From NCBI GenBank assembly GCA_029961685.1, contig JARWKL010000016.1, positions 7,022,358 to 7,086,357 on the forward strand: DNA of 64,000 bases, read 5' to 3'. The notes under the pieces were generated by a model. That model searched no databases. It saw only the letters and a program-made list of their open reading frames with translations, and was not told where the DNA came from. The position numbers and the translations under genes are program-made. Below, in pieces: positions 24,007 to 37,750 of the stretch. Origin of the DNA: Aristolochia californica. Taxonomy: Eukaryota; Streptophyta; Magnoliopsida; Piperales; Aristolochiaceae. Every line of letters starts with the position of its first letter. Position 1 is the first letter of the stretch.

Positions 24007-27000
24007 GAGTGAAAAGTCAAGTTTGCATCTGAAAACAAATTTGAGCATCCAAGATGGAAATGCACAAATGCTGATAGAGATAGTTCTGAAGAGTATCTGT
24101 GATTTTTAAGGATAGGCAAAAAGTGGGTTGTTTGGCTCTTGTAAATATCCAACCACTTAAGAATTTGATTTTTTCTACTCCCAAAATTTTTTTGATCATT
24201 AGGTCCACTTGCACCCTCAACATGGTTCTGGAATGCATATCCACCACATTTAAAGCATGATAGGATCAGTTAGAAGTCCCTTTTTTAATAAATTCCACAA
24301 AGCTTATTATTAGGGGTTGTACTAGTGGAATTTCCCAAACATGGGTAACAAAACCATGGAGTTCATTTTTAGTGCGCGAAATAATTTTTAATTTTTTTTT
24401 TTTTGCCAACTGGAACTCTAAAATTTTCATTTTGTTATTCCTTATATCTTTTTTTTTAACGAGAAAAATGGGAGAGTGAAATCTCAAGTTTGGATCTGAA
24501 AAAAAATTTGTGCATCCAAGATGGAAATGCACAAATGCTGAGAGAGATTTATCCAAAAATTTTCTGTGATTTTTAAGGATAGGCAAAAAGTGGGTTGTTT
24601 GGCTCTTGTAAATATCCACCACTTGAGAATTTAATTTTTTCCACTCCCTTAAATTTTTGGATCATTAGGTCCACTTGCATCCTCAACATGTTTCTGGCAT
24701 GCATATCCACCACATTTAAAGCATGTTAGGATCAGTTAGAACTCCCTTCCCTACAAAATTCCACCAAGCTTATTATTAGGGGTTGTACTAGTGGAATTTC
24801 TCAAACATGGATAACAAAACCTTGGAGTTCATTTTTAGTGCGTGAAATAATTTTCAATTTTTTTTTTGGCAAACATGAAATCTAAAATTTTCTTTTTTTT
24901 TTGCCTTATATCTTTTTTGTTTACGAGAAAAATGGGAGAGTGAAAACTCAAGTTTGGATCTGAAAACAAATTTGAACATCCAAGATGGAAATGCACAAAT
25001 ACTGAGAGAGATAGTTCCGAAATGTATCTGTGATTTTTAAGGATAGGCAAAAAGTGGGTTGTTTTGCTCTTGTAAATATCCAACCACTTGAGAATTTGAT
25101 TTTTTCCACTCCTTGACATTTTTGGATCATTAGGTCCTCTTGCATCCTCAACATGTTTCTGGCATGCATATCCACCACATTTAAAGCATGTAAGGATCAG
25201 TTAGAAGTCACTTTCCTATAAAATTCCACCAAGCTTATTATTAGAGGTTGTACAAGTGGAATTTTCCAAACATCGATAACAAAACCTTGGAGTTCAATTT
25301 TAGTGCATGAAATAATTTAAAATTTTTTTTTTTTGCATACATGATCTCTTAAATTTTCATTTTGTTTTGCCTTATATATTTTTTGTTTACGAGAAAAATG
25401 GGACAGTGAAAACTCACGTTTGGATCTGAAAACAAATTTGAGCATCCAAGATCGAATGCACAAATGCTGAGAGAGATAGTGTCGAAAAGTATCTCTGATT
25501 TTTAAGGATGGGCAAAAAGCGGATTGTTTGGCTCTGGTAAATGTCCAACCACTTGAGTTTTTGATTTTTTCCACTCCTAGACATTTTAGGATCATTAGGT
25601 CCACTTGCATCCTCAACATAATTCTGGCATGCATATCCACCACATTTAAAGCATGTTAGGATCAGTTACAAGTCCCTTGCCTATAAAATTCCACGAACTT
25701 ATTATTAGGGGTTGTACAAGTGGAATTTCCAAAACATTGATAACAAAACATTTGAGTTCATTTTTAGTGTGTCAAATAATTTAAAATTTTTTTTTTGCGT
25801 ACATGAACTCTAAAAATTTCATTTTGTTATGCCTTATATCTATTTTGTTTACGAGAAAAATGGGAGAGTGAAAACTCAAGTTTGGATCTGAAAACAAATT
25901 TGATCATCAAAGATAGAAATGCACAAATACTGAGAGAGATAGTTCCAAAAGGTATCTGTGAGTTTTAAGGATAGGCAAAAAGTGGGTGTTCGGCTCTGGT
26001 AAATATCCACCCACTTGAGAATTTGATTTTTTCCACTCCTAGAGAGTTTTGGATCATTAGGTCCATTTCCATCCTCAACATGCTTCTGGCATGCATATCC
26101 ACCACATTTAAAGTATGTGAGGATCAGTTAGAAGTCCATTTCCTACAAAATTCCACCAAGCTTATTATTAGGGGTTGTACTAGTGGAATTTCCCAAACAT
26201 GGATAACAAAATCTTGGAGTTCATTTTTAGAGCGTGAAATAATTTTCAAATTTTTTTTTTGCAAACTGGAACTCTAAAATTTTCATTTTGTTATTCCTTA
26301 TATCTATTTTTTCGACGAGAAAAATGGGAGTGTGAAAACACATGTTTGGATCTGAACACAAATTTGAGCATCCAAGATGGAAATGCACCAATACTGAGAG
26401 AGATAGTTCCAAAAAGTATCTGTGATTTTCAAGGATAGGCAAAAAGTGGCTTGTTTGGCTCTGGTAAATATCCAACCACTTGAGAATTTGATTTTTTCCA
26501 CTCCTAGAAATTTTAGGATCAATAGGTCAACTTGCATCCCAAACATGTTTCTGGCATGCTTATCCACCACATTTAACGCATGTTAGGATCAGTTACAAGT
26601 CCCTTTCCTATAAAATTCCACAAAGCTTATTCTTAGGGGTTGTACAAGTGGAATTTCCCAAACATGGATAACAAAACCTTGGAGTTCAATTTTAGTGAGT
26701 TAAATAATTTTTGAATTTTTTTTTTGCCAACATGAAGTCTAAAATTTTCATTTTTTTATGCCTTATATCTTTTTTGTTTACGAGAAAAGTGGGAGAGTAA
26801 AACTCAAGTTTGGATTTGAAAACAAATTTGAGCATCCAAGATGGAAATGCACAAATGCTGAGAGAGATAGTTCCAAAAAGTACCAATGATTTTTAAGGAT
26901 AGGCAAAAAGTTGGTTTTTTTGCTCTTGTAAATATCCAACTACTTGCGAATTTGATTATTTCCACTCCTTGAAATTTTTGGATCATTAGGTCCACTTGCA

Positions 27001-27049
27001 TCCTCAACATATTTCTGGTATGCATATCCACCACATTTAAAGCATGTTA

Positions 27050-27750
27050 GGATCAGTTAGAAGTCACTTTCCTATAAAATTCCACGAAGCTTATTATTAG
27101 GGGTTGTACTAGTGGAATTTCCCAAACATCAATAACGAACCTTGGAGTTCAATTTTAGAGCGTGAAATAATTTTCACATTTTTTTTTTTGCATACATGAA
27201 CTCTAAAATTTTCATTTTGTTATGCCTTATATCTTTTTTGTTCACGAAAAAAATGGCAGAGTGAAAACTCAAGTTTGGATCTGAATACAAATTTGAGCAT
27301 CCAAGATGGAAATGCACAAATGCTGATAGAGATAGTTCCGCAAAGTATCTGTGATTTTTAAGGATAGGCAAAACGTGGGTTGTTTGGCACTGGTAAATAT
27401 CCAACCACTTGGGAATTTGATTTTTTCCACTCCTAGAAATTTTTGGATCATTAGGTCCACTTGCATCCTCAACATGTTTCTGGAATGCATATCCACCACA
27501 TTTAAAGCATGTTAGGATCAGTTAGAAGTCCCTTTCTTACAAAATTCCACGAAGCTTATTATTAGGGGTTGTTCAAGTGGAATTTCCCAAACATGGGTAA
27601 CAAAACCTTGGAGTTCATTTTTAGTGCGTGAAATAATTTTAAATTTTTTTTTTTTGCAAACTGGAACTCTAAAATTTTCATTTTGTTATTCCTCATATCT
27701 TTTTTCTTAAGATAAAAATGGGAGAGTGAAATCTCAAGTTTGGATCTGAA
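27050..27750. repeat. Two-unit segment with a partner at 37.07-37.75 kb
   Basis: Consecutive variants TTTTCACATTTTT, GTTCACGAAAAAAA, GCTGATAGAGATAGTTCCG and AAATTCCACGAAGC, then GCAAACTGGAACTC with GTTATTCC, occur in the same order at both places. They lie about 22 units apart once two deletions between them are allowed for. Confidence 0.65.
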
Positions 27751-29439
27751 AGCAAATTTGAGGATCCAAGATGGAAATGCAGAAATGCTGAGAGAGATTT
27801 ATCCAAAAAGTATCTGTGATTTTTAAGGTTGGCAAAAAGTGGGTTGTTTGGCTCTTGTAAATATCCAACCACTTGAGAATTTGCTTTTTTCCACTCCTTG
27901 AAATTTTTGGATCATTAGGTCCACTTGCATCCTCAACATGTTTCTGGCATGCATATCCACCACATTTAAAGCATGTTAGGATCAGTTCGAACTCCCTTCC
28001 CTACAAAGTTCTACCAAGCTTATTATTAGGGGATGTACTAGTGGAATTTCCCAAACATCGATAACAAGACCTTAGAGTTCATTTTAAGTGCGTGAAATAA
28101 TTTTCAATTTTTTTTTTTGCAAACATGAACTCTAAAATTTTCATTTTGTTATGCCTTATATCTTTTTTGTTTACGAGAACAATGGAAAATGAAAACTCAA
28201 GTTTGGATCTGAAATCAAATTTGAGTATCCAAGATGGAAATGCACAATTGCTGAGAGAGATAGTTCCAAAAAGTATCTGTGATTTTTAAGGATAGGCAAA
28301 AAGAGGGTTGTTTGGCTCTTGTAAATATCCAACCTCTTGAGAATTTGATTTTTTCCTCTCCTTGAAATTTTTCGATCATTAGGTCCAGTTGCATCCTAAA
28401 AATGTTTCTGGCATGCATATCCACCACATTTAAAGCATGTTAGGTTCAGTTAGAAGTCCCTTTCCTACGAAATTCCACCAAGCTTATTATTAGGGGTTGT
28501 ACTAGTGGAATTTCCCAAACATGGATAACAAAACCTTGGAGTTCATTTTTAGTGCGTGAAATAATTTTCATTTTTTTTTCAAACAGGAACTCCAAAATTT
28601 TCATTTTGTTATTCGTTATATCCTTTTTGTTTACAAGAAAAATGGGAGAGTGAAAACTCAAGTTTGGATCTGAAAAGAAATTTGAGCATCAAAAAGGCAA
28701 ATGCACAAATGCTGAGAGATATAGTTCAAAAAAGTTTTTGTGATTTATAAGGATAGGCAAAAAGTGGGTTATTTGTCTCTGGTAAATATCCAGCCACTTG
28801 AGAATTTGATTTTTTCCTCTCAAAATTTTTGGATCATTAGGTCCACATGCACCTCAACAAGTTTCTGTCATGCATATCCACCATATCTAAGGATGTTAGG
28901 ATCAGTTACAAGTCCCTTTCCTATAAAATTCCACCAAGCTTTTTATTAGGGGTTGTACTAGTGGAATTTCCCAAACAATGAGAACAAAACCTTAGAGTTT
29001 ATTTTTAGTGCGTGAAATAATTTTCAAATTATTTTTTTTGCATACATGAACTCTAAAATTTTCATTTTGTTATACCTTATATATTTTTTGTTTACGAGAA
29101 AAATGCGAGAGTGAAAACTCAAGTTTGGATCTGAAAACAAATTTGACCATCCAAGATGGAAAAGCACAAATGCTGAGGGAGATAGTTCCAATAAGTATTT
29201 CTGATTTTCAAGGATAGGCAAAAAGTGGGTTGTTTGGCTTTTGTAAATATCCAACAACTTGAGAGCTTGATTTTTTCCACTCCTTCAAATTTTTGGATCA
29301 TTAGGTCCACTTGCATCCTCATTATGTTTCTGCAATGCATATCCACCACATTTAAAGCATGTTAGGATCAATTAGAAGTCCCCTTCCTATAAAATTTCAC
29401 CAAGCTTATTATTAGGGATTGTACAAGTAGAATTTTCCA

Positions 29440-30110
29440 AACAATGATAACAAAACCTTGGAGTTCAATTTTAGAGCGTGAAATAATTTTCTATTTTTTT
29501 TTTTTGCATACATGAACTCTAAAATTTCTATTTTGTTCTGCCTTATATCTTTTTTGTTTACGAGAAAAATGAGAGATTGAAAACTCAAGTTTGGATTTGA
29601 AAACAAATTTGAGCATCCAAGATGGAAATTCACAGATGCTCAGAGAGATAGTTCGAAAAGTATCTGTGATTTTTAAGGATAGGAAAAAAGTGGGTTTTTT
29701 GGCTCTGGTAAATATCTAACCACTTGAATATTTGCTTTTTTCCTCCTAGAAATTTTAGGATCATTAGGTCCACTTGCATCCTCAACTTGTTTCTGGCATG
29801 CATATCCACCACATTTAATGCATGTTAGGATCAGTTAGAAGTCCCTTGCCTATAAAATTCCACCATGCTTATTATTAGGGGTTGTACTACTGGAATTTCC
29901 CAAACATGGATATCAAAACCTTGGAGTTCATTTTTAGCGCGTGAAATAATTTTCTATTTGTTTTTTTTTGCATACATGAACTCTAAAATATCTATTTTGT
30001 TATGCCTTATATCTTTTTTGTTTACGAGAAAAATGAGAGATTGAAAACTCAAGTTTGGATTTGAAAACAAATTTGAGCATCTAAGATGGAAATGCACAAA
30101 TGCTCAGAGA
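29440..30110. repeat. Adjacent near-duplicate units
   Basis: Two neighbouring units share TTTTCTATTT before the T-run, a CTATTTTGTT variant and AAAAATGAGAGATTGAAAACTC (near 29575 and 30030). No other unit I checked has this set, so one appears to be a direct copy of the other. Confidence 0.7.
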
Positions 30111-33084
30111 GATAGTTCCAAAAAGAATCTGTGATTTTTAAGGATAGGCAAAACGTGGGTTGTTTGGCTCTGGTAAATATCCAACCACTTGAGAATTTGT
30201 TTTTTTCCACTCCTTGAAATTTTTGGATCATTAGGTCCACTTGAACCTCAACACATTTCTGGCATGCATATCCACCACATTTAAAGCATGTTAGGATCAG
30301 TTACAAGTCCCTTTCCAATAAAATTCCACCAAGCTTATTATTAAGGGCTGGACTAGTGGAATTTCCAAACATGGATAAAAAAACCTTGGAGTTCATTTTT
30401 AGTGCGTGAAATAATTTTCAATTTTTTTTTTGCAACATTGATCTCTAAAATTTTCATTTTGTTATGTCTTATATCTTTTTTGTTTACGAGCAAAATGGGA
30501 GAGTAAGAAGTCAAGTTTTGGATCTGAAAACAAATTTGAGCCTCCAAGATTGAAATGCATAAATGCTGAGAGAGATAGTGTAAAAAAGTATCTGTGATTT
30601 TTAAGGATAGGCAAAAAGTGGGTTGTTTGGCTCTGGTAATTATCCATCCACTTGGGAATTTGATTTTTTCCACTCCTTGAAATTTTTGGATCATTAGGTC
30701 CACTTGCATCCTCAACATGTTTCTGGCATGCATATCCACCACATTTAAAGCATGTTAGGATCAGTTACAAGTCCCTTTCCTATAAAACTCCACCAAGTTT
30801 ATTATTAGGGGTTGTACTAGTGGAATTTCCCAAACATGGATAACAAAACCTTGGAGTTCATTTTTAGTGCGTGAAATAATTATGAAATTTTTTTTTGCGT
30901 ACATGAACTTTAAAATTTTCATTTTGTTATGCCTTATATCTTTTTTGTTTACGAGAAAAATGGGAGAGTGAAAATTCAAGTTTGGATCAGAAAACAAATT
31001 TGAGCATCCAAGATGGAAATGCACAAATGCCGACAGAGGTAGTTCCAAAGTGTATCTGTGATTTTTAAGGATAGGCAAAAAGTGGGTTGTTTGGCTCTGG
31101 TAAATATCCAACCACTTGAGAATTTGATATTTTCCACTCCTTGAAATTTTTGGATCATTAGGTCCACTTGAACCTCAACATGTTTCTGGCATGCATATCC
31201 ACCACATTTAAAGCTTGTTAGGATCAGTTACAAGTCCCTTTCCTGTAAAATTCCACAAAGCTTATTATTAGGGGTTGTACTAGTTGAATTTCCCAAACAT
31301 GGATAACAAAATCTTGGAGTTCATTTTTAGTGCGAGAAATAATTTTCAAATTTTTTTTTTTTGCATACAAGAGTTCTAAAATTTTCATTTATTTATACCT
31401 TATATCTTTTTTGTTTATGAGAAAAATGGGAGAGTGAAAAGTCAAGTTTGGATCTGAAAACAAATTTGAGCATCCAAGATGGAAATGCACAAATGCTGAG
31501 AGAAATAGTTCAAAAAAGTATCTGTGATTTTTAAGGATAGACAAAAAGTGGGTTGTTTGGCTCTGGTAATTATCCAACCACTTGATAATTTGATTTTTTC
31601 CATTCCTTGAAATTTTTGGATCATTAGGTCCACTTGCATGCTCAACATGTTTCTGGCATGCATATCCACCATATTTAAAGCATGTTAGGATCAGTTACAA
31701 GTCCTTTTCCTATAAAATTCCACCAAGCTTATTTATTAGGGGTTGTACTAGTGGAATTTCCCAAACATGGTCAACAAAACCTTGGAGTTCATTTTTAGAC
31801 TGTGAAATAATTTTCAAATTTTTTTTTTGCGTACATGAACTCTAAAAATTTCATTTTGTTATGCCTTATATCTTTTTCGTTTACGAGAAAAATGGGAGAG
31901 TGAAAACTAAAGTTTGGATCTGAAAACAAATTTGGGCATCCAAGATGGAAATACACAAATGCTGAGAGAGATAGTTCCAAAAAGTACCTTTGATTTTTTA
32001 GGATAGGCAAAAACTAGGTTGTTTGGTTCTGGTAAATATTCAACCACTTGAGAATTTGATTTTTTCCACTCCTAGAAATTTTTGGATCATTAGGTCCTCT
32101 TGCATCCTCAACATGTTTCTAGAATGCTTATCCACCACCTTTAAAACATGTTAGGATCAGTTAGAAGTCCTTTTCCTACAAAATTCCACGAAGCTTATTA
32201 TTGGGGGTTGTACGAGTGGAATTTCCCAAAAATGGATAACAAAAAACTTGGAGTTCATTTTTAGTGCGTGAAATAATTTTCAAATTTTTTTTTTTGCAAA
32301 CAGGAACTCTAAAATTTTCATTTTTTTATGCCTTATATCTTTTTTTTTACGAAAAAAAAGGGAGAGTGAAACTCAAGTTTGGATCTGAAAACAAATTTTA
32401 GCATCCAAGATGGAAATGCACAATTGCTGAGAGTGATAGTTTCAAAAAGTATCTGTGATTTTTAAGGGTAGCAAAAAGTGGGATGTTTTGATCTTGTAAA
32501 TATCCAACCACTTGAGAATTTGATTTTTTCCACACCTAGAAATTTTTGGATCATTAGGTCCAGTTCCATCCTCAACATGTTTGTGGCATGAATATTGACC
32601 ACATTTAAAGCATGTTAGGATCAGTTAGAAGTCCCTTTCCTAAAAAATTCCACCAAGCTTATTATTAGGGGTTGTACTAGTGGAATTTCCCAAACATGGA
32701 TAACAAAACCTTGGAGTTCATTTTTAGTGTGTGAAATAATTTTCAATTTTTTTTTTTTTGGAAACAGAATCTCTAAAATTTTCATTTTTTATTCCTTATA
32801 TCTTTTTTGTTTACGAGAAAAATGGGAGAGTGAAAACTCAAGTTTGGATCTGAAAACAAATTTGAGTATCCAAGATGGAAATGCACAAATGCTGAGAGAG
32901 ATAGTTCCAAAAAGTATCTATGATTTTCAAGGATAGGCAAAAAGTGGGTTGTTTGGCTGTTGTAATTATCCAACCACTTGAGAATTTGATTTTTTCCACT
33001 CCTAGAAATTTTTGGATCATTAGGTCCACTTGCATCTTCAACATGTTTCTGGCATGCAAATCCACCACACTTAAAGCATGTTAG

Positions 33085-33800
33085 GATCAATTAGAAGTCC
33101 TTGTCCTAAAAAATTCCACCAAGCTTATTATTGGGGGTTGTACTAGTGGAATTTCCCAAACATGGATAACAAAACCTTGGAGTTCATTTTTAGTGCGTGA
33201 AACAATTTTCAATTTTTTTGCAAACAGGAACTCAAAAATTTTCATTTTGTTATTCCTTATATCTTTTTTGTTTATGAGAAAAATGGGAGAGTGAAAACTC
33301 AAGTTTGGATCTGAAAACAAATTTGTGTATCCAAGATGGAAATGCACAAATAATGAGAGAGATAGTTCCAAAAACTATTTGTGATTTTTAAGGAAAGGAA
33401 AAAAGTGGGTTGTTTGGTTGTTGTAAATATCCAACCACTTGAGAATTTCATTTTTTCCACTCCTTGAAATTTTTGGATCATTAGGTCCACTTGCATCCTC
33501 AATATGTTTTTTTGCAAACAGGAACTCTAAAATTTTCATTTTGTTATTCCTTATATCTTTTTTGTTTACGAGAAAAATGGGAGAGTGAAAACTCAAGTTT
33601 GGATCTGAAAACAAATTTGAGCATCCAAGATGGAAATGCACAAATGCTGCGTGAGATAGTTCCAAAAAATATCTGTGATTTTTAAGGATAGGAAAAAAGT
33701 GGGTTCTTTGGCTCTGGTAAATATCCAACCACTTGAGAATTAGATTTTTTCCACTCCTAGAAATTTTTAGATCATTAGGTCTACTTGCAACCTCAACATG
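33085..33800. repeat. Segment copied four units downstream (34.8-35.66 kb), here with an internal deletion
   Basis: Ordered markers are shared with the downstream copy: TATTGGGGGTTG, AAATTTGTGTATCC, CCTCAATATG, GCTGCGTGAGATAG and GAATTAGATTTTTT. Most markers are about 1,859 bp apart, but those left of 33506 are about 174 bp closer. The deletion described at 33506 therefore happened in this copy after the duplication. Confidence 0.8.
33506..33511. other. Junction of a ~174-bp internal deletion
   Basis: The unit jumps from CCTCAATATG straight into TTTTTTTGCAAACAGG. The section from TTTCTGGCATGCAT through the HindIII and SpeI blocks to the T-run is absent. The intact sister unit at 35.18-35.38 kb has about 174 bp between the same points. 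T-rich sequence at both ends supplies microhomology, so slippage or microhomology-mediated joining is plausible. Confidence 0.85.
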
Positions 33801-34799
33801 TTTCTAACTTGCATATCCACCTCATTTAAAGTATGTTAGGATCAGTTAGAACTCCCTTCCCTCCAAAATTCCATCAAGCTTATTATTAGGGGTTGTATTA
33901 GTGGAATTTCCCAAACATGGATAACAAAACCTTGGAGTTCGTTTTTAGAGCGTGAAATAATTTTCAATTTTTTTTTTTGCAAACATGAACTCTAAAATTT
34001 TCATTTTGTTATGCCTTTTATGTTTTTTGTTTACGAGAAAAATGGGAGTGTGAAAACTCAAGTTTGGATCTGAAAACAAATTTGAGCATCCAAGATGGAA
34101 ATGCAAAAATGCGGAGAGAGATAGTTCCAAAAAGTATTTGTGATTTTTAAGGATAGGCAAAAAGTGGGTTTTTTGGCTCTGGTATATATCGAACCACTTG
34201 AGAATTTGATTTTTTCCACTCCTTGAAATTTTTTGATCATTAGGTCCATTGCATCTTCAACATGTTTCTGGCATGCATATCCACCACATTTAAAGCATGT
34301 TAGGATCAGTTAGAAATCCCTTTCCTACAAAATTCCACCAAGCTTATTAGGGGCTGTGCTAGTGAAATTTCCCAAACATGGATAACAAAACCTTGGAGTT
34401 CATTTTTAAAGCGTGAAATAATTTTCAATTTTTTTTTTGAAAACAGGAGCAATAAAATTTTTATTTTGTTATTCCTTATATCTTTTTTGTTTACGAGAAA
34501 AATGGGAGAGTGAAAACTCAAGTTTGGATCTGAAAACAAATTTGAGTATCCAGGATGGAAATACACAAATGTTGAGTGTGATTGTTCCAAAAAGTATCTG
34601 TGATTTTTAAGGATAGAAAAAAAGTGGGTTGTTCGGCTCTTGTAAATATCCAACCACTTGAGAATTTCATTTTTTCCACTCCTTGAAATTTTTGGATCAT
34701 TAGGTCCACTTGCATCCTCAACATGTTTCTGGCATGCATATCCACCACATTTAAAGCATGTTAGGATCAGTTAGAAGTCCCTTTCCTACAAAATTCCAC

Positions 34800-35660
34800 C
34801 AAGCTTATTATTGGGGGTTGTACTAGTGGAATTTCCCAAACATGGATAACAAAACCTTGGAGTTCAATTCTATTGCGTGAAACAATTTTCAATTTTTTTT
34901 TTTTTACAAACAGGAACTCTAAAATTTTCATTTTGTTATTCCTTATATCTTTTTTGTTTACAAGAAAAATGGGAGAGTGAAAACTCAAGTTTGGATCTGA
35001 AAACAAATTTATGTATCCAAGATGGAAATGGACAAATGCTGAGAGAGATAGTTCCAAAAAGTATTTGGGATTTTTGAGGAAAGGAAAAAAATGGGTTGTT
35101 TGGCTCTTGTAAATATCCAACTACTTGAGAATTTCATTTTTTCCACTCCTTAAAATTTTTGGACCATTAGGTCCACTTGCATCCTCAATATGTTTCCTGG
35201 CATGTATATCCACCACTTTTAAAGCATGTTAGGATCAGTTAGAAGTCCCTTTCCAACAAAATTCCACCAAGCTTATTAATAGGGGTTGTACTAGTGGAAT
35301 TTCCCAAACATGGATAACAAAACCTTCGAGTTCATTTTTAGTACGTGAAATAATTTTCAATTTTTTTTTTTTTGCAAAAGGAACTCTAAAATTTTTATTT
35401 TGTTATTCCTTATATCTTTTTTGTTTAAGAGAAAAATGGGAGAGTGAAAACTCAAGTTTGGATATGAAAAGAAATTTGAGCATCCAAGATGGCAATGCAC
35501 AAATGCTGCGTGAGATAGTTCCAAAAAGTATCTGTTATTTTTTAAGGATAGGAAAAAAGTGGGTTCTTTGGTTCTGGTAAATATCCAACCACTTGAGAAT
35601 TAGATTTTTTCCACTCCTAGAAATTTTAGGATTATTAGGTCCACTTGCATCCTCAACATG
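34800..35660. repeat. Segment copied from, or to, 33.09-33.80 kb
   Basis: This is the intact sister of the deleted segment. It carries TATTGGGGGTTG (34810), AAATTTATGTATCC (about 35005), CCTCAATATG (35183), CTGCGTGAGATAG (about 35507) and GAATTAGATTTTTT (about 35598) in the same order. Confidence 0.75.
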
Positions 35661-36104
35661 TTTCGGGCATGCATATCGACCACATTTAAAGCATGCTAGG
35701 ATAAGTTAGAAGTCCCTTTCCTATAAAATTCCACCAAGCTTATTATTAGGGGTTGTACTAGTGGAATTTCCCAAACATGGATAACAAAACCTTGGATTTC
35801 ATTTTTAGCGCATGAAATAATTTTCAAATTTTTTTTTTGCATACATGAACTCTAAAATTTTCATTTTGTTATGTCTTATATATTTTTTGTTTACGAGAAA
35901 AATGGGAGAGTGAAAACTCAAGTTTGGATCTAAAAACAAATTTGAGCATCCAAGATGGAAATGCAGAAATGCTGCGAGAGATAGTTCCAAAAAGTATCTG
36001 TAATTTTTAAGGATAGGCAAAAAGTGGGTTGTTTTGCTCTTGTAAATATCCAACCACTTGAGAATTTGATTTTTTCCACTCCTTTAAATTTTTGGATCAT
36101 TAGG

Positions 36105-36110
36105 TCCATG
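36105..36110. other. Junction of a ~26-bp deletion inside a unit
   Basis: The unit reads TTAGGTCCATGCATATCC. The consensus has about 26 further bases (CTTGCATCCTC...CTGGCA) between GTCCA and TGCATATCC. CA is present at both edges, giving a 2-bp microhomology. Confidence 0.85.
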
Positions 36111-37069
36111 CATATCCACCATATTTAAAGCATGTAAGGATCGGTTAGAAGTCCCTTTCCTATAAAATTCCACCAAGCTTATTATTAGAGGTTGTACTAG
36201 TGGAATTTCCCAAACATTGATAACAAAACCTAAGAGTTCATTTCTAGTGCGTGAAATAATTTCCAATTTTTTTTTTTTGCGTACATTAACTCTTAAATTT
36301 TCATTTTGTTATGACATATATCTTTTTTCTTTACGAGAAAAATCGGAGAGTGAAAACTCAAGTTTGGATCTGAAAAACCATTTCAGCATCCAAGATGGAA
36401 ATGCTCAAATGCTGAGAGAGTTAGTTCCAAAAAGTATCTGTGATTTTTAAGGATTGGCAAAAAGTGGGTTGTTTGGCTCTTGTAAATATCCAACCACTTG
36501 AGAATTTCATTTTTTCCACTCCTTGAAATATTCGGATCATTAAGTCCACTTGCATCCTCAACATGTTTCTGGCATGCATATCCACCACATTTAAAGCATG
36601 TTAGGATCAGTTAGAAGTCCATTTCCGATAAAATTCCACCAAGCTTATTCTTAGGGGTTGTACTAGTGGAAATTCCCAAACATGGATAACAAAACGTTGG
36701 AATTCATTTTTAGTGCTTGAAATAATTTTCAATTTTTTTTTTTTGCCAACATGAACTCTAAAATTTTCATTTTGTTATGCCTTAAATCTTTTTTGTTTGC
36801 GAGAAAAATGGGAGAGTGAAAACTCAAGTTTGGATCTGAAAAAAAATTTGAGCATCCAAGATGGAAATGCACAAATGCTGAGAGAGATAGTTCCAAAAAG
36901 TATCTGTAATTTTTAAGGATAGGCAAAAAGTGGGTTGTTTTGCTCTGGTAAATATCCAACCACTTGAGAATTTGATTTTTTCCACTCCTTGAAATTTTTG
37001 GATCATTAGGTCCTCTTGCATGCTCAACATGTTTCTGGTCTACATATCCACCACATTTAAAGCATGTTA

Positions 37070-37750
37070 GGATCAGTTAGAAGTCACTTTCCTATAAAAT
37101 TCCACCAAGCTTATTATTTGGGTTTGGGGTTGTACTAGTGGAATTTCCCAAACATCAATAACCAAACCTTGCAGTTCAATTTTAGTGCGTGAAATAATTT
37201 TCACATTTTCTTTTTCTGCATACATGAAATCTAAAATTTTCATTTTGTTATGCCTTATATCTTTTTGTTCACGAAAAAAAAGGTAGAGTGAAAACTCAAG
37301 TTTGGATCTGAAAACAAAATTTGAGAATCCAAGATGGAAATGCACAAATGCTGATGGAGATAGTTCCGAAGAGTATCTGTGATTTTTAAGGATAGGGAAA
37401 AAGTGGGTTGTTTGGCTCTGGTAAATATCCAACCACTTGAGAATTTGATTTTTTCCTCTCCTTGAAATTTTTGGATCATTAGGTCCACTTGAAGCTCAAC
37501 ATGTTTCTGGCATGCATATCCCTCACATTTAAAGAATGTTAGGATCAGTTAGAAGTCACTTTCCTAAAAAATTCCACGAAGCTTATTATTAGGGGTTGTA
37601 CTAGTGGAATTTCTCAAACATGGATTACCAAACCTTGGAGTTCATTTTTAGTGCGCCAAATAATTTTCAATTTTTTTTTGGCAAACTGGAACTCTAAAAT
37701 TTTCATTTTGTTATTCCTTATATATTTTTTGTTTACGAGAAAAATGGGAG
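37070..37750. repeat. Two-unit segment, partner of 27.05-27.75 kb
   Basis: It repeats the ordered variants listed for the partner (TTTTCACATTTTC, TTCACGAAAAAAAA, GCTGATGGAGATAGTTCCG, CCACGAAGC, then GCAAACTGGAACTC). It also carries a small private insertion near 37115, where ATTTGGGTTTGGGGTTG replaces ATTAGGGGTTG. Confidence 0.65.

Larger units (their letters stand above)
21575..29000. repeat. Mosaic of 3-, 4-, 7- and 11-unit copies
   Basis: Marker variants recur in register at several spacings. GAGAGAGATTTATCC is at about 22690, 24545 and 27795 (4 units, then 7). The GGTTCTGGAATGCATATCC unit is near 22370 and 24225. TTAGGTCCTCTTGCATCC is near 21886, 23277 and 25134 (3, then 4 units). TTAGAGGTTGTACAAGTGG with AACATCGATAAC is near 21990 and 25240 (7 units). 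GATTTATAAGG with GTGGGTTATTTG is near 23640 and 28740 (11 units). Many units here share a GTTATTCC and GCAAACAGGAACTC or GCAAACTGGAACTC haplotype, rare in the first 20 kb. The overlapping spacings indicate repeated local amplification of different block sizes. Confidence 0.65.
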
